From contig NZ_CP165727.1 of NCBI RefSeq assembly GCF_041200175.1, positions 5,831,501-5,895,500 of the forward strand: DNA of 64,000 nt, read 5' to 3'. The translations under genes were made by a program, and so were the position numbers. A model generated the notes under the pieces. That model was not told where the DNA came from. It searched no databases and worked only from the letters and a program-made list of their open reading frames with translations. Source of the DNA: Streptomyces sp. R33. Lineage in GTDB: Bacteria > Actinomycetota > Actinomycetes > Streptomycetales > Streptomycetaceae. Below are positions 1-9,280 of this stretch, in pieces (within the stretch, counting starts at the first letter, position 1; every line of letters begins with the position of its first letter).

Positions 1-512
1 CCACCTGGCCCGAGCGGTTCGCCGACGCGCCCGTCACCGAGGTCGTCCCGACCGACGGCCGGCTGGAGTATCGCGAGGGGCTCTTCATCGGCTACCGGGC
101 GTACGAGGCCCAGGGCATCGCCCCCGCCTTCCCGTTCGGGCACGGCCTCGGCTACACCGACTGGGCGTACGAGTCCCTCGAGGTCACCGGCAGTACGGCC
201 CGGGTCCGCGTCACCAACACCGGCACCCGGCCCGGCCGTGAGGTCGTCCAGCTCTACGTCGCTCCCGTCGACACGGCGTCCGACCGCGAGCCAAGCAGGG
301 CCGTGGAGCGTCCGGCGAGCTGGCTGGCCGCCTTCGCGGGCGTCGAGGCGGGCCCCGGGGAGAGCGTCGAGGCCGAGATCGCCCTGCCCGCCCGGGCCTT
401 CGAGATCTGGGACGAGGAGACCCGCGGCTGGCAGCGGATCGGCGGCGCGTACGAGGTCCGCGCAAGCCACGCGCACGGCGACACGCGGCTGACGGCGACC
501 CTGGAGATCTAA
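1..512 (+). CDS. Glycoside hydrolase family 3 enzyme, C-terminal part (partial)
   Basis: C-terminal end of a beta-glucosidase/xylosidase-type GH3 enzyme, cut by the left window edge. The frame is open from base 3 to the TAA at 510-512. The visible ~169 residues carry the GH3 C-domain signature (EGLFIGYRAYE, then FPFGHGLGYT) followed by a fibronectin-III-like domain (RVRVTNTGTRPG, VVQLYVAPV), which normally closes bacterial GH3 proteins. The catalytic nucleophile domain lies outside the window, so substrate specificity cannot be judged. No terminator is obvious before the convergent SGNH gene 92 bases downstream. Confidence 0.9.
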   Translation, partial: TWPERFADAPVTEVVPTDGRLEYREGLFIGYRAYEAQGIAPAFPFGHGLGYTDWAYESLEVTGSTARVRVTNTGTRPGREVVQLYVAPVDTASDREPSRAVERPASWLAAFAGVEAGPGESVEAEIALPARAFEIWDEETRGWQRIGGAYEVRASHAHGDTRLTATLEI

Positions 513-604
513 AGGTCCGGGTTGGCCGGAAAACACCCATGAACCGGGCCGGAGGCGGGCCCTGACACCCGCCTCCGGTCCCCGGCCCCGACCCTGTCGT
601 TCCG

Positions 605-1501
605 TCAGCGCGGCGGCTCGGCCGCCGTCACCTGGCGGTGCGCCAGCTCCGCGAGCCGCGCCTGGCCGTCCTTGCCCGGGTGGAACCAGTCCCAGTGGCT
701 CAACTGCTCCGCGGCAAAGGGGTACTGGAACACCGCGCCGCCGTCGTAGCGGCACAGGGCGTCCTTCTTGCAGACCTCGCGGAGCACCTCGTTGTACTCG
801 ACCACCCGCGCCCGCACCTGCTCGCGCCGGGCCGTCGCCCCGGTGGCCACCGACAGCGGGTCCGCGAGCATCGACTGACAGATCCCCAGCTTCCAGATCT
901 GCCGCACCATCGGGGCGTCCTTGCCCTGCTCCCACAGCCGCTGGAGGTCCGGCACGCTGGAGACGTACACCTGGGAGGCGGGGGAGGCCGCGCGCAGGCC
1001 GGCGAGGGCCTTCTCGAAACCGGCCCGGAACTCCGCCACCGGCGTCATCGACGAAGCCGTCGGGCGGCAGGCGTCGTTGGAGCCCACCATCACCGTGACC
1101 AGGTCGGGCTTGTGCTCCGCGGCCGAGGCCAGCTGACCTGCCAGATCCGCCATCCGCGAGCCCGTCACCGCGTAGTTCCAGCTGCGCGCCGGCACCTCGG
1201 CCTCCCCGAGCAGCCGGGCGGCGAGGGAGCGGACGGCGGGGTCGTTGCCGGTGGCCCAGGAGACCTCCGGGCAGTCAGCCAGCACCGAACAGGCGTCGAA
1301 ACCCCTGGTGATGGAGTCGCCGACGGCGGCGATCGATGCGGGCGCGGTGTTCCAGCGCGGACCGGCCTGCGCTCCCCGCTCACCCTCCGTGGCCGACCCG
1401 CCCGACTGACACCCGGTCAGCGCCGCGGCCAGGAGGACCGTCGCCGTGCCCGCGCCCGCGAGAGTCCGGCGCGCGCGGCGGCGCAGGGCGGTGGTGCACA
1501 T
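605..1501 (-). CDS. SGNH/GDSL-type hydrolase, predicted lipoprotein
   Basis: 298 residues. The N-terminus is a typical lipoprotein signal: Arg-rich n-region, hydrophobic stretch and lipobox LTGC with Cys31 as the lipidation site, so the protein should be anchored outside the membrane. The SGNH blocks are clear: GDSITRG (nucleophile Ser63), MVGSND (block III Asn) and DWFHPG near the C-terminus (catalytic Asp/His). The family removes acyl or other ester groups; the substrate is unknown. AAGGGG lies 8 bases before the ATG. Single gene, convergent with the GH3 gene on its left and divergent from DUF3145. Confidence 0.85.
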   Translation of the reverse strand: MCTTALRRRARRTLAGAGTATVLLAAALTGCQSGGSATEGERGAQAGPRWNTAPASIAAVGDSITRGFDACSVLADCPEVSWATGNDPAVRSLAARLLGEAEVPARSWNYAVTGSRMADLAGQLASAAEHKPDLVTVMVGSNDACRPTASSMTPVAEFRAGFEKALAGLRAASPASQVYVSSVPDLQRLWEQGKDAPMVRQIWKLGICQSMLADPLSVATGATARREQVRARVVEYNEVLREVCKKDALCRYDGGAVFQYPFAAEQLSHWDWFHPGKDGQARLAELAHRQVTAAEPPR

Positions 1502-1659
1502 CGGGTGGTCCCCTTCTCGTCGCCCCTCGTCCTCCGGGGGCGTCCTGCTGAGTGAATGCTCTGGGTTTGGCGGCCTCGGACCGACCGTACGTCACACCAT
1601 GACCCCTGGCGCACGGTAGCTTTTTCCCGTGGCGTTTCGGCCGCAGGTCCCGTGGCGCA

Positions 1660-1688
1660 TTGTCAAATAATTTCCGTTACATTACATC
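1660..1688 (+). promoter_or_regulatory. Candidate promoter for the DUF3145 gene
   Basis: In the 249-base divergent gap (1502-1750) an unusually AT-rich stretch at about 1655-1735 stands out. TTGTCA (1660-1665) and TACATC (1683-1688) are separated by 17 bases, a vegetative-type promoter geometry. The start codon follows 62 bases later. This is a motif match only. Confidence 0.35.
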
Positions 1689-1750
1689 ACGTCACAAACT
1701 GTCCGTTTTCTGGAGTTTATTCCCGACCTCGTCCCACACTGGAGGTCCCG

Positions 1751-2245
1751 GTGACGACACGTGGAGTTCTGTACGTGCATTCCGCACCGCGCGCGCTCTG
1801 CCCGCACGTGGAATGGGCTGTTGCGGGCGTGCTCGGGGTGCGGGTGAACCTCGACTGGATCAGGCAGCCCGCCTCCCCCGGCACCTGGAGAGCCGAGTTC
1901 TCCTGGCAGGCCGAAGCGGGCACCGCGTCGAAGCTCGCCTCCGCGCTGCGCGGCTGGCACCTGCTGCGCTTCGAGGTGACCGCGGAACCCTGCCCGACCG
2001 CCGAGGGCGAGCGCTACAGCTCCACCCCGGAGCTCGGCATCTTCCACGCCGTCACCGGCATGCACGGCGACATCCTGATCCCCGAGGACCGGCTGCGCGC
2101 CGCCCTCGCCCGGTCCGCGCGCGGCGAGACCGACCTGGAAGCGGAGATCGCCAAACTGCTCGGCAAGCCCTGGGACGACGAGCTGGAGCCCTTCCGCTAC
2201 GCGGGCGAGGGCGCCCCGGTCCGCTGGCTCCACCAGGTGGTCTAG
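1751..2245 (+). CDS. DUF3145 family protein
   Basis: 164 residues from a GTG start with GGAGG (1741-1745) five bases upstream. The open frame continues upstream, but the added residues lack coding character. The start MTTRGVLYVHSAP and the phrase ALCPHVEWAVAGVLG match the actinobacterial DUF3145 family, which has no assigned function. It sits convergent to fabF, a placement conserved in Streptomyces next to the fatty-acid operon. No signal peptide, membrane segment or catalytic motif is visible, so the protein is probably cytoplasmic. Confidence 0.85.
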   Translation: MTTRGVLYVHSAPRALCPHVEWAVAGVLGVRVNLDWIRQPASPGTWRAEFSWQAEAGTASKLASALRGWHLLRFEVTAEPCPTAEGERYSSTPELGIFHAVTGMHGDILIPEDRLRAALARSARGETDLEAEIAKLLGKPWDDELEPFRYAGEGAPVRWLHQVV

Positions 2246-2263
2246 GGGGTGTCTGACGGATAC

Positions 2264-2301
2264 GACGAAGGCCCACCCGGGATCCCGGGTGGGCCTTCGT
2301 C
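2264..2301. terminator. Bidirectional terminator between DUF3145 and fabF
   Basis: A perfect 38-base palindrome (19+19, half gacgaaggcccacccggga) between the converging genes. It can form a very stable hairpin in transcripts from either side. Confidence 0.85.
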
Positions 2302-2350
2302 ATGGCGCTGCGGCGGTTGCGGTGTTCGAAACGACGAACACCGCAACCGT

Positions 2351-3616
2351 CTAAACAGTACGGAACGCGAGCGTCACGTTGTGGCCGCCGAAGCCGAACG
2401 AGTTGTTGATCGCGGAGATCGGGCCGTCGGCCGGCAGCTTGCGCGGCTCGCCCACGACGATGTCCGCGTCGATGCCCTCGTCGAGCTCGTCGACGTTGAT
2501 GGTCGCCGGGGCGATCCGGTGGTACAGCGCGAGCACGGTCGCGACGGTCTCGATACCGCCGGCGCCGCCCAGCAGGTGACCGGTCATCGACTTGGTCGCG
2601 GAGATCGCGATGTGGTCGAGGTCGTCGCCCAGGACCTTGCGCAGGGCCTTCAGCTCGGCCGTGTCACCCTGCGGGGTGGACGTGGCGTGCGCGTTGACGT
2701 GGACCAGCTCGGCCGGGTCGAGACCCGTGTTGTCGAGCAGGTTCTGCACCGCGGCCGCGACACCGCGGCCGGTCGGCTCCGGCTGCGCGATGTGGTGGCT
2801 GTCCGCGGACAGGCCCTGGCCCAGCACCTCGCAGTAGACCCGGGCGCCGCGCGCGGCGGCGTGCTCGGCGGACTCCAGGACGACGACGCCCGCGCCCTCG
2901 CCGAGGACGAAGCCGTCGCGGGCCTTGTCGTACGGGCGGGAGGCCTGCTGGGGGTTCTCGTTGTTCTTGGACATCGCCATCATGTTGGCGAACGCGGCGA
3001 TCGGCAGCGGGTGGATCGCCGCCTCGGTGCCGCCCGCGACGACCACGTCGGCGCGGCCGGTACGGATCATCTCGACGGCGTAGCCGATGGCCTCGGCGCC
3101 CGAGGCGCACGCGCTGACCGGAGTGTGCACGCCCGCCTGGGCGTTGACCTCCAGGCCGACGTTGGCCGACGGGCCGTTCGGCATGAGCATGGGGACGGTG
3201 TGCGGGGAGACCCGGCGCACACCCTTTTCCTTCAGTACGTCGTACTGGTCGAGCAGGGTGGTGACGCCGCCGATACCGGAGGCGATCACGGTGCCCAGGC
3301 GCTCGGGCGCGATGGCCGCGTCCTCGCCCGCCGGGGCGGTGTAGCCGGCATCCGCCCAGGCCTCACGGGCGGCGATGACGGCGAACTGGGCCGACCGGTC
3401 CAGCTTGCGGGCCAGCGGGCGCGGCAGGACCTCGCTCGGGTCCACGGCGACCGGGGCGGCGATACGGACCGGGAGTTCGGCGAAGCGCTCGCCCTCGAGG
3501 GGCTTGACGCCGGAACGACCGGCGAGCAGACCTTCCCAGGTCGAAGCGCTGTCGCCACCCAGCGGAGTGGTTGCGCCGATACCGGTGACGACCACGGTGC
3601 GATTGGTCGGGCTCAC
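2351..3616 (-). CDS. fabF: 3-oxoacyl-ACP synthase II (KAS II)
   Basis: 421 residues. It condenses malonyl-ACP with growing acyl-ACP in type II fatty-acid elongation. The catalytic Cys170 is in VSACASGAEA, and the two active-site His residues are in HATSTPQGD and KSMTGHLLGGAGG. The GTG start at 3616 (VSPTNRTVVVTG) fits the family N-terminus and has GGAG 11 bases upstream; the longer open frame from a TTG at 3682 adds an unrelated tail. It is the last gene of fabD-fabH-acpP-fabF, 79 bases after acpP. That gap holds a small hairpin (about 3661-3679) that could adjust the ratio of fabF to acpP message. Confidence 0.97.
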   Translation of the reverse strand: MSPTNRTVVVTGIGATTPLGGDSASTWEGLLAGRSGVKPLEGERFAELPVRIAAPVAVDPSEVLPRPLARKLDRSAQFAVIAAREAWADAGYTAPAGEDAAIAPERLGTVIASGIGGVTTLLDQYDVLKEKGVRRVSPHTVPMLMPNGPSANVGLEVNAQAGVHTPVSACASGAEAIGYAVEMIRTGRADVVVAGGTEAAIHPLPIAAFANMMAMSKNNENPQQASRPYDKARDGFVLGEGAGVVVLESAEHAAARGARVYCEVLGQGLSADSHHIAQPEPTGRGVAAAVQNLLDNTGLDPAELVHVNAHATSTPQGDTAELKALRKVLGDDLDHIAISATKSMTGHLLGGAGGIETVATVLALYHRIAPATINVDELDEGIDADIVVGEPRKLPADGPISAINNSFGFGGHNVTLAFRTV

Positions 3617-3695
3617 AGGAATTCTTTCTCCACGTCTCAGGGGGTGCTGAATTGTCACGGCGCCACCGCCGGGTGGCGACAAACGCTCGTCAGGC

Positions 3696-3944
3696 TCAGG
3701 CCTGGTGCTTCAGGATGTAGTCCGCGGCGTCGCCGACCGTCTTGAGGTTCTTGACGTCCTCGTCCGGGATCTTGACGTCGAAGCGCTCTTCGGCGGCGAC
3801 GACGACCTCGACCATGGAGAGCGAGTCGACGTCCAGGTCGTCGGTGAAGGACTTCTCGGACTCGACGTCCTCGACGGGGATGCCGGCGATCTCGTTGACG
3901 ATCTCCGCGAGACCCTCGATGATCTCTTCCTGCGTGGCGGCCAT
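3696..3944 (-). CDS. acpP: Acyl carrier protein of fatty-acid synthesis
   Basis: 82 residues, acidic. Ser41 in the DVDSLSMVE motif is the site where 4'-phosphopantetheine is attached; the thiol of that arm carries the growing acyl chain. The length and the four-helix pattern are standard for primary-metabolism ACPs. AAGGAG lies 6 bases before the ATG, a strong site that fits the high expression ACP needs. Third gene of the fab operon, 59 bases after fabH. Confidence 0.97.
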   Translation of the reverse strand: MAATQEEIIEGLAEIVNEIAGIPVEDVESEKSFTDDLDVDSLSMVEVVVAAEERFDVKIPDEDVKNLKTVGDAADYILKHQA

Positions 3945-4003
3945 GTGGCGCTCCTTCTATAGCTAACTGGGGTGAAGCAGGGTCGGGATGTGGATCCCGG
4001 GCC

Positions 4004-5008
<1,005 letters not shown>

Positions 5009-5027
5009 GCTGTGTGGGCTCCTTCTC

Positions 5028-5945
5028 TCAGGCCGCGTGCTCGGCGACGAGGGCCGCGGCCTTCTCGAGATCGTCCGGCGTCTTCAGGGCCACGTTCGGC
5101 ACGCCCTTGAGCGCGCGCTTGGCCAGACCCGTCAGAGTGCCACCCGGGCTGAGCTCGATGATCCCGGTGACGCCCAGCTCGCGGAACCGCTCCATGCACA
5201 GGTCCCAGCGGACCGGGTTCGCGACCTGACCGACCAGGCGGGCGACGACGTCGGCGCCCGTGGTGACGACGTGGCCGTCCTTGTTCGAGACGTACGTCAG
5301 CTCCGGGTCGGCCGGGGTGAGGGCCTGCGCGGCCTTCTCCAGCGTGGCGACCGCAGGAGCCATGTGGTGCGTGTGGAAGGCGCCCGCGACCTTGAGGGCG
5401 ACGACCTTCATGGAGCCCTCGGGCTTGTCGGCCACCAGGGCCTCGATCTGCTCCACCGTGCCCGCGGCCGCGATCTGGCCGGCACCGTTGATGTTGGCCG
5501 GGGTCAGCCCCAGCTTCTCCAGGTGCGCGACGACCACGTCCTGGTCGCCGCCGAGCACCGCGGCCATGCCCGTCTCGGTGACGGCTGCGGCCTCGGCCAT
5601 GGCCAGACCGCGGGTCCGTACGAACGACAGCGCGTCCACCTCGGACAGCACACCGGCGTACGCGGCGGCGGTGATCTCGCCGACGCTGTGGCCCGCGACG
5701 GCGCCGAAGGCCGTACGGGCGCCGAGCGCGGAAGCGGACAGGAGACCGGCGGCCACCAGCAGGGGCTGGGCCACCGCCGTGTCGCGGATCTCGTCCGCGT
5801 CGGCCTTCGTGCCGTAATGGGCAAGGTCGAGCCCGATGGCGTCGGACCACTCGGCGACGCGGTCAGCGGCGCCGGGAAGGTCGAGCCAGGGAGTCAGGAA
5901 GCCGGGCGTCTGTGCGCCTTGGCCGGGAGCGACGAGTACGAGCAC
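5028..5945 (-). CDS. fabD: Malonyl-CoA:ACP transacylase
   Basis: 305 residues. It moves malonyl groups from CoA to ACP and feeds all chain elongation. It shows GQGAQTPG near the N-terminus, the nucleophile Ser87 in GHSVGE and the catalytic His region AFHTHHM. Two in-frame GTG starts lie six bases apart (5951 and 5945); the second gives the usual MLVLVAPGQG start. The frame stays open for 146 codons further upstream, overlapping fasR, but without family similarity. First gene of the fab operon, directly behind its likely regulator fasR. Confidence 0.95.
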   Translation of the reverse strand: MLVLVAPGQGAQTPGFLTPWLDLPGAADRVAEWSDAIGLDLAHYGTKADADEIRDTAVAQPLLVAAGLLSASALGARTAFGAVAGHSVGEITAAAYAGVLSEVDALSFVRTRGLAMAEAAAVTETGMAAVLGGDQDVVVAHLEKLGLTPANINGAGQIAAAGTVEQIEALVADKPEGSMKVVALKVAGAFHTHHMAPAVATLEKAAQALTPADPELTYVSNKDGHVVTTGADVVARLVGQVANPVRWDLCMERFRELGVTGIIELSPGGTLTGLAKRALKGVPNVALKTPDDLEKAAALVAEHAA

Positions 5946-6034
5946 CCTCACACTCTCTCTTGTGGATGGTCTCGCCCGCCCGTGGGGACAGGGACGAAGA
6001 ACCGTCGGGGTAATTGTTGATGTCCGACAAAAGT
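5946..6034 (-). promoter_or_regulatory. Likely fab operon promoter/FasR control region
   Basis: The 89 bases between the fasR stop and fabD include a clearly AT-richer block (about 6010-6035) containing TTGT and ACAA half-sites nine bases apart. In S. coelicolor FasR activates the fab operon from just upstream of fabD, so this is the expected place. I cannot point to exact -10/-35 boxes. Confidence 0.4.
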
Positions 6035-7240
6035 CTAGGACTGCTGATCGCCGTCGGCCAGACGCCCGAGGATCAAGGCGATCCGCAGCGTGAACGCGGA
6101 GCGGACATCGGACGGCGACCAGCCGGTGACGTCGGTCACACGTCGGAGCCGGTAGCGCACCGTGTTCGGGTGTACGAACAACATCCGTGCCGCCCCTTCC
6201 AGGCTGCTCGCCTGTTCCAGATACACGCTCAGCGTCTCCAGCAGCGCCGACCCCGCCTCTTCCAGCGGTCTGTAGATCTCCTCCACCAACTGCTCCCGGG
6301 CGGAGGGATCCGACGCGATCGCTCGCTCGGGCAGGAGATCGTCCGCGAGCACCGGCCGAGGGGCGTCCTGCCAGGCCGTGCACGCCTTCAGCCCGGCCGC
6401 CGCGGCCTGCGCCGACTTGGTGGCGTTCAGCAGGTCCGGAACCACCGGACCGGCCACCACCGGACCCGCCGCGAACGGCCCGATCAGCGACTTCGCCACC
6501 TGGATCGGGTTGTCGCTGCCGCCCGCGATCACGACCAGGCGGTCACCGAGCACACCGGTGAGGACCTGCAGCTTGTGGTGCCGGGCCGCGCGCCGGATCG
6601 CCTCGACCGTCAGCTCGCTGTCGCCCTCCGGAGCGGTGCCCAGCACCACGCACACGTGCTCGGGGGAGTTCCAGCCGAGCGCCGCAGCCCGCGACAGCGC
6701 ACCCTCGTCGGCCTCGCCGGACAGCACCGCGTTCACGACGAGGGACTCCAGGCGGGCGTCCCACGCCCCCCGCGCCTCGGCGGCCTGCGCGTACACCTGG
6801 GCCGTCGCGAACGCGATCTCCCGGGCGTACACCAGCAGCGCCTCGCGCAGGATCGACTCGTCGCCCGGGGCCGCGACCTCCTCGATCGCCGCCTCCATGA
6901 CCTCGATCGTCGTACGGACCATCTCCACGGTCTGGCGCAGCGTGATCGCCCGGGTCAGCTCGCGCGGAGCCGTCCCGAAGACGTCCGTCGAGATCGCCTG
7001 CGGGGTCTCCGGGTGCCGGAACCACTCCGTGAACGCGGCGATGCCGGCCTGGGCGACCAGGCCGATCCAGGACCGGTTCTCCGGGGGCATCGCCCGGTAC
7101 CACGGCAGGGTCTCGTCCATACGGGCGATCGCGTTGGCGGCGAGCCGGCCGGAGGACTTCTCCAGTCGGCGCAGCGTCGCGGCGTGCGGATGGGCGGGAG
7201 CGGGATGCGCGGGGGAATGCTCACGTTCGGCTTGGGGCAC
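6035..7240 (-). CDS. fasR: PucR-type regulator of fatty-acid synthesis (FasR)
   Basis: 401 residues from a GTG start. The C-terminus carries the PucR helix-turn-helix (GAARMLFVHPNTVRYRLRRV followed by TGW). The rest is a helical N-terminal domain and a central sensor-like region. Position directly upstream of fabD and in the same direction matches FasR of Streptomyces coelicolor, which activates the fab operon and links fatty acid supply to antibiotic precursors. Assignment is by family plus synteny. Divergent from the pirin gene. Confidence 0.9.
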   Translation of the reverse strand: MPQAEREHSPAHPAPAHPHAATLRRLEKSSGRLAANAIARMDETLPWYRAMPPENRSWIGLVAQAGIAAFTEWFRHPETPQAISTDVFGTAPRELTRAITLRQTVEMVRTTIEVMEAAIEEVAAPGDESILREALLVYAREIAFATAQVYAQAAEARGAWDARLESLVVNAVLSGEADEGALSRAAALGWNSPEHVCVVLGTAPEGDSELTVEAIRRAARHHKLQVLTGVLGDRLVVIAGGSDNPIQVAKSLIGPFAAGPVVAGPVVPDLLNATKSAQAAAAGLKACTAWQDAPRPVLADDLLPERAIASDPSAREQLVEEIYRPLEEAGSALLETLSVYLEQASSLEGAARMLFVHPNTVRYRLRRVTDVTGWSPSDVRSAFTLRIALILGRLADGDQQS

Positions 7241-7308
7241 GGGACAAGACTGCCTTATCGGGACGGCGGCGCGGAGTCCGGTCCCACGGCTGCCTTCCGC
7301 CGGGGGGC

Positions 7309-7314
7309 TACCGT
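7309..7314 (+). promoter_or_regulatory. -10 box TACCGT of a leaderless promoter (pirin gene)
   Basis: TACCGT ends six bases before the ATG at 7321. That spacing puts the transcription start on or next to the A of the start codon. No ribosome binding site precedes the ATG, which supports a leaderless message. Confidence 0.5.
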
Positions 7315-7320
7315 GACCCC

Positions 7321-7974
7321 ATGATTGACGTACGCCGCGGGGCCGACCGGTACGGGGGCGGGGATCCGGACAGCGGGATCACCACCTTGCACGCCTTCTC
7401 CTTCGGCCGGTTCTACGATCCGGACAACGTGCGCTTCGGCCCGGTCCTGGCCTGCAACGAGGAGACCCTCGCCCCGGGTGCCGGCTTCGACGAGCACCCG
7501 CACAGCCACACCGAGATCGTGACCTGGGTCGTCCAGGGCGAGCTCACGCACAAGGGCAGCACCGGCGAGAGCACCCTGGTCCGGCCCGGCGACGTGCAGC
7601 ACCTCCGCGCCGGAACCGGCGCCCGGCACATCGAGCGCAACGACGGCGCGGTGTCGCTGCGCTTCGTGCAGATGTGGCTCGCGCCCCTCGCCTCCGGCGG
7701 GGAGCCCTCGTACACGCTCGTCCGCGGGATCTGCGACGACACCCCGTACGAGGTCCCCGCGGCCGGCGCCGTCCTGCACGTGCGCAGGCCCGGCGCGGGC
7801 GAGCGGGTCACCGTGCCGGCGGCGGAGCGGGTCTACCTGCACGTGGTCCGCGGGGACCTGCGCCTGGACGGGGAAGAGCTCGGGCCCGGGGACGCGGCGC
7901 GGATCACCGGCGAAGAGGGCCTGGAGATCGTCGCCGGGTCCCCGGGCGAGCTGCTGATCTGGGAGCTTCCGTAG
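7321..7974 (+). CDS. Pirin family bicupin protein
   Basis: 217 residues. The N-terminal cupin holds the metal-binding pattern HPHSHTE, followed by LRAGTGARHIERN typical of the pirin family (short YhaK-like type, some members with quercetin-dioxygenase-like activity). The C-terminal half is a second, degenerate cupin (RVYLHVVRGDLRLDGEEL). The true role is unknown. Divergent from fasR, and its stop is nine bases from that of the convergent serine hydrolase gene. Confidence 0.85.
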   Translation: MIDVRRGADRYGGGDPDSGITTLHAFSFGRFYDPDNVRFGPVLACNEETLAPGAGFDEHPHSHTEIVTWVVQGELTHKGSTGESTLVRPGDVQHLRAGTGARHIERNDGAVSLRFVQMWLAPLASGGEPSYTLVRGICDDTPYEVPAAGAVLHVRRPGAGERVTVPAAERVYLHVVRGDLRLDGEELGPGDAARITGEEGLEIVAGSPGELLIWELP

Positions 7975-7983
7975 CGTCTTGCC

Positions 7984-8820
7984 CTACCGGCCGGCGAGCT
8001 CGGCGAGGACCGTGTCGGTGAACGGGGGCCAGGCCTCCACGGCCCACGGGCCGAACGCGCGGTCGGCCAGCGCCACACACGCGGCGCGCGCGTCGGGGTC
8101 CACCCACAGGAAGGTGCCGGCCTGCCCGAAGTGGCCGAACGTGCGCGGCGAGGACGAGGCGCCCGTCCAGTGCGGGGCCTTGCCGTCCCGGATCTCCAGG
8201 CCGAGCCCCCAGTCGTTGGGGGACTGGATCCCGTACCCCGGGAGCACGCCCTTGAGGCCCGGGTGGACCACGGAGGTGGCCTCGGCGACCGTACGGACGT
8301 CGAGCAGCCGGGGCGCCTGGAGCTCAGCGGCGAAGCGGACCAGGTCGGAGACGGTCGAGACGCCGTCCTTGGCGGGCGAGCCCTCCAGCGTCGTCGACGC
8401 CATGCCGAGCGGCTCGAACACCGCCTGGTGCACGTACTCCGCGAAGGGGATGCCGGTGGCCTTGGTGATGTGGTCGCCGAGCACCTCGAAACCGGCGTTC
8501 GAGTACAGCCGGCGCGTGCCGGGCGCGGCCATCGCGCGGTGCTCGTCGAAGGCCAGCCCGCTGGTGTGCGCGAGCAGGTGACGGACCGTCGAGCCCTCGG
8601 GCCCGGCCGGCTCGTCCAGCTCGATCGCCCCCTCCTCGTACGCGACGAGTGCGGCGTACGCGGCGAGCGGCTTGGTCACCGAGGCCAGCGCGAAGCGGTG
8701 GTCGACGGGCCCGTGCGCGCCGGCCAGGCTCCCGTCGGCGCGTACGACGGCCGCCGCGGCGGTCGGAACCGGCCAGTTCTCGATGATCCGCAGACTCTGC
8801 AGGGTTTCCACGCTCTCCAT
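7984..8820 (-). CDS. Serine hydrolase, class C beta-lactamase/PBP-like fold
   Basis: 278 residues. The SxxK motif is in FALASVTKPLAAY, the YxN motif in LYSNAGFEVLG, and the C-terminal HFGQAGT replaces the KTG-like box (HTG in esterase-type members). The HLLAHTSGL motif after the nucleophile region is characteristic of this superfamily. No signal peptide is seen, so an intracellular esterase or peptidase role is more likely than beta-lactam resistance. The frame is open further upstream through the MerR gene, but ATG 8820 is preceded at 7 bases by a TAGGCT -10 box and fits the family start. Divergent from merR-AKR. Confidence 0.8.
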   Translation of the reverse strand: MESVETLQSLRIIENWPVPTAAAAVVRADGSLAGAHGPVDHRFALASVTKPLAAYAALVAYEEGAIELDEPAGPEGSTVRHLLAHTSGLAFDEHRAMAAPGTRRLYSNAGFEVLGDHITKATGIPFAEYVHQAVFEPLGMASTTLEGSPAKDGVSTVSDLVRFAAELQAPRLLDVRTVAEATSVVHPGLKGVLPGYGIQSPNDWGLGLEIRDGKAPHWTGASSSPRTFGHFGQAGTFLWVDPDARAACVALADRAFGPWAVEAWPPFTDTVLAELAGR

Positions 8821-8827
8821 GCGGCCG

Positions 8828-8865
8828 AGCCTACTTGCTTGGAGTGCACTCCAAGGTTTTAGCGT
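8828..8865. promoter_or_regulatory. Divergent leaderless promoters around an 18-bp MerR operator
   Basis: The perfect palindrome CTTGGAGTGCACTCCAAG (8838-8855) lies between two opposed genes. Rightward: TTGCTT (8835-8840), 19-base spacer, TAGCGT (8860-8865), then 7 bases to the ATG of merR; a 19-base spacer is the hallmark of MerR-regulated promoters. Leftward: TAGGCT (8833-8828) lies 7 bases before the serine hydrolase ATG, and its -35 region falls inside the same palindrome. Confidence 0.75.
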
Positions 8866-8872
8866 GGTCGCC

Positions 8873-9280
8873 ATGAGCCTGACGCAGACGCGGTACACGA
8901 TCAGCGAGGTAGAGGCCCGGACCGGTCTGACCCAGCACACCCTGCGCTGGTACGAGCGGATCGGCCTGATGCCGCACGTGGACCGCTCCCACTCGGGACA
9001 GCGCCGGTTCACCGACAAGGACCTCCACTGGCTGGCCTTCGTGGGCAAGCTGCGCGCCACCGGGATGTCGGTGGCCGACATGGTCCGCTACGCGGAACTC
9101 GTGCGCGAGGGCGAGCACACCGTCGACCGGCGCCGCGAACTGCTGGAGCAGACGCGGCGCGAGGTGCGCACGCGCATCACGGAACTGACCGACGCGCTCG
9201 CCGTACTGGACTTCAAGATCGGCATGTATTCCACGGCCGCAGGCACGGTCACGACCGCGGGGAAGGCGAACGAGCAATGA
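8873..9280 (+). CDS. MerR family transcriptional regulator
   Basis: 135 residues. The N-terminal winged helix-turn-helix reads YTISEVEARTGLTQHTLRWY with ERIGL next, followed by the MerR-type dimerisation coiled coil (RRRELLEQTRREVRTRI). It lacks obvious metal-binding cysteines and resembles the group that controls aldehyde or ketone reductases. It overlaps the aldo/keto reductase start by 4 bases (ATGA), so the two are translated together. It probably autoregulates through the 18-bp palindrome upstream and may also control the divergent hydrolase. Confidence 0.9.
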   Translation: MSLTQTRYTISEVEARTGLTQHTLRWYERIGLMPHVDRSHSGQRRFTDKDLHWLAFVGKLRATGMSVADMVRYAELVREGEHTVDRRRELLEQTRREVRTRITELTDALAVLDFKIGMYSTAAGTVTTAGKANEQ

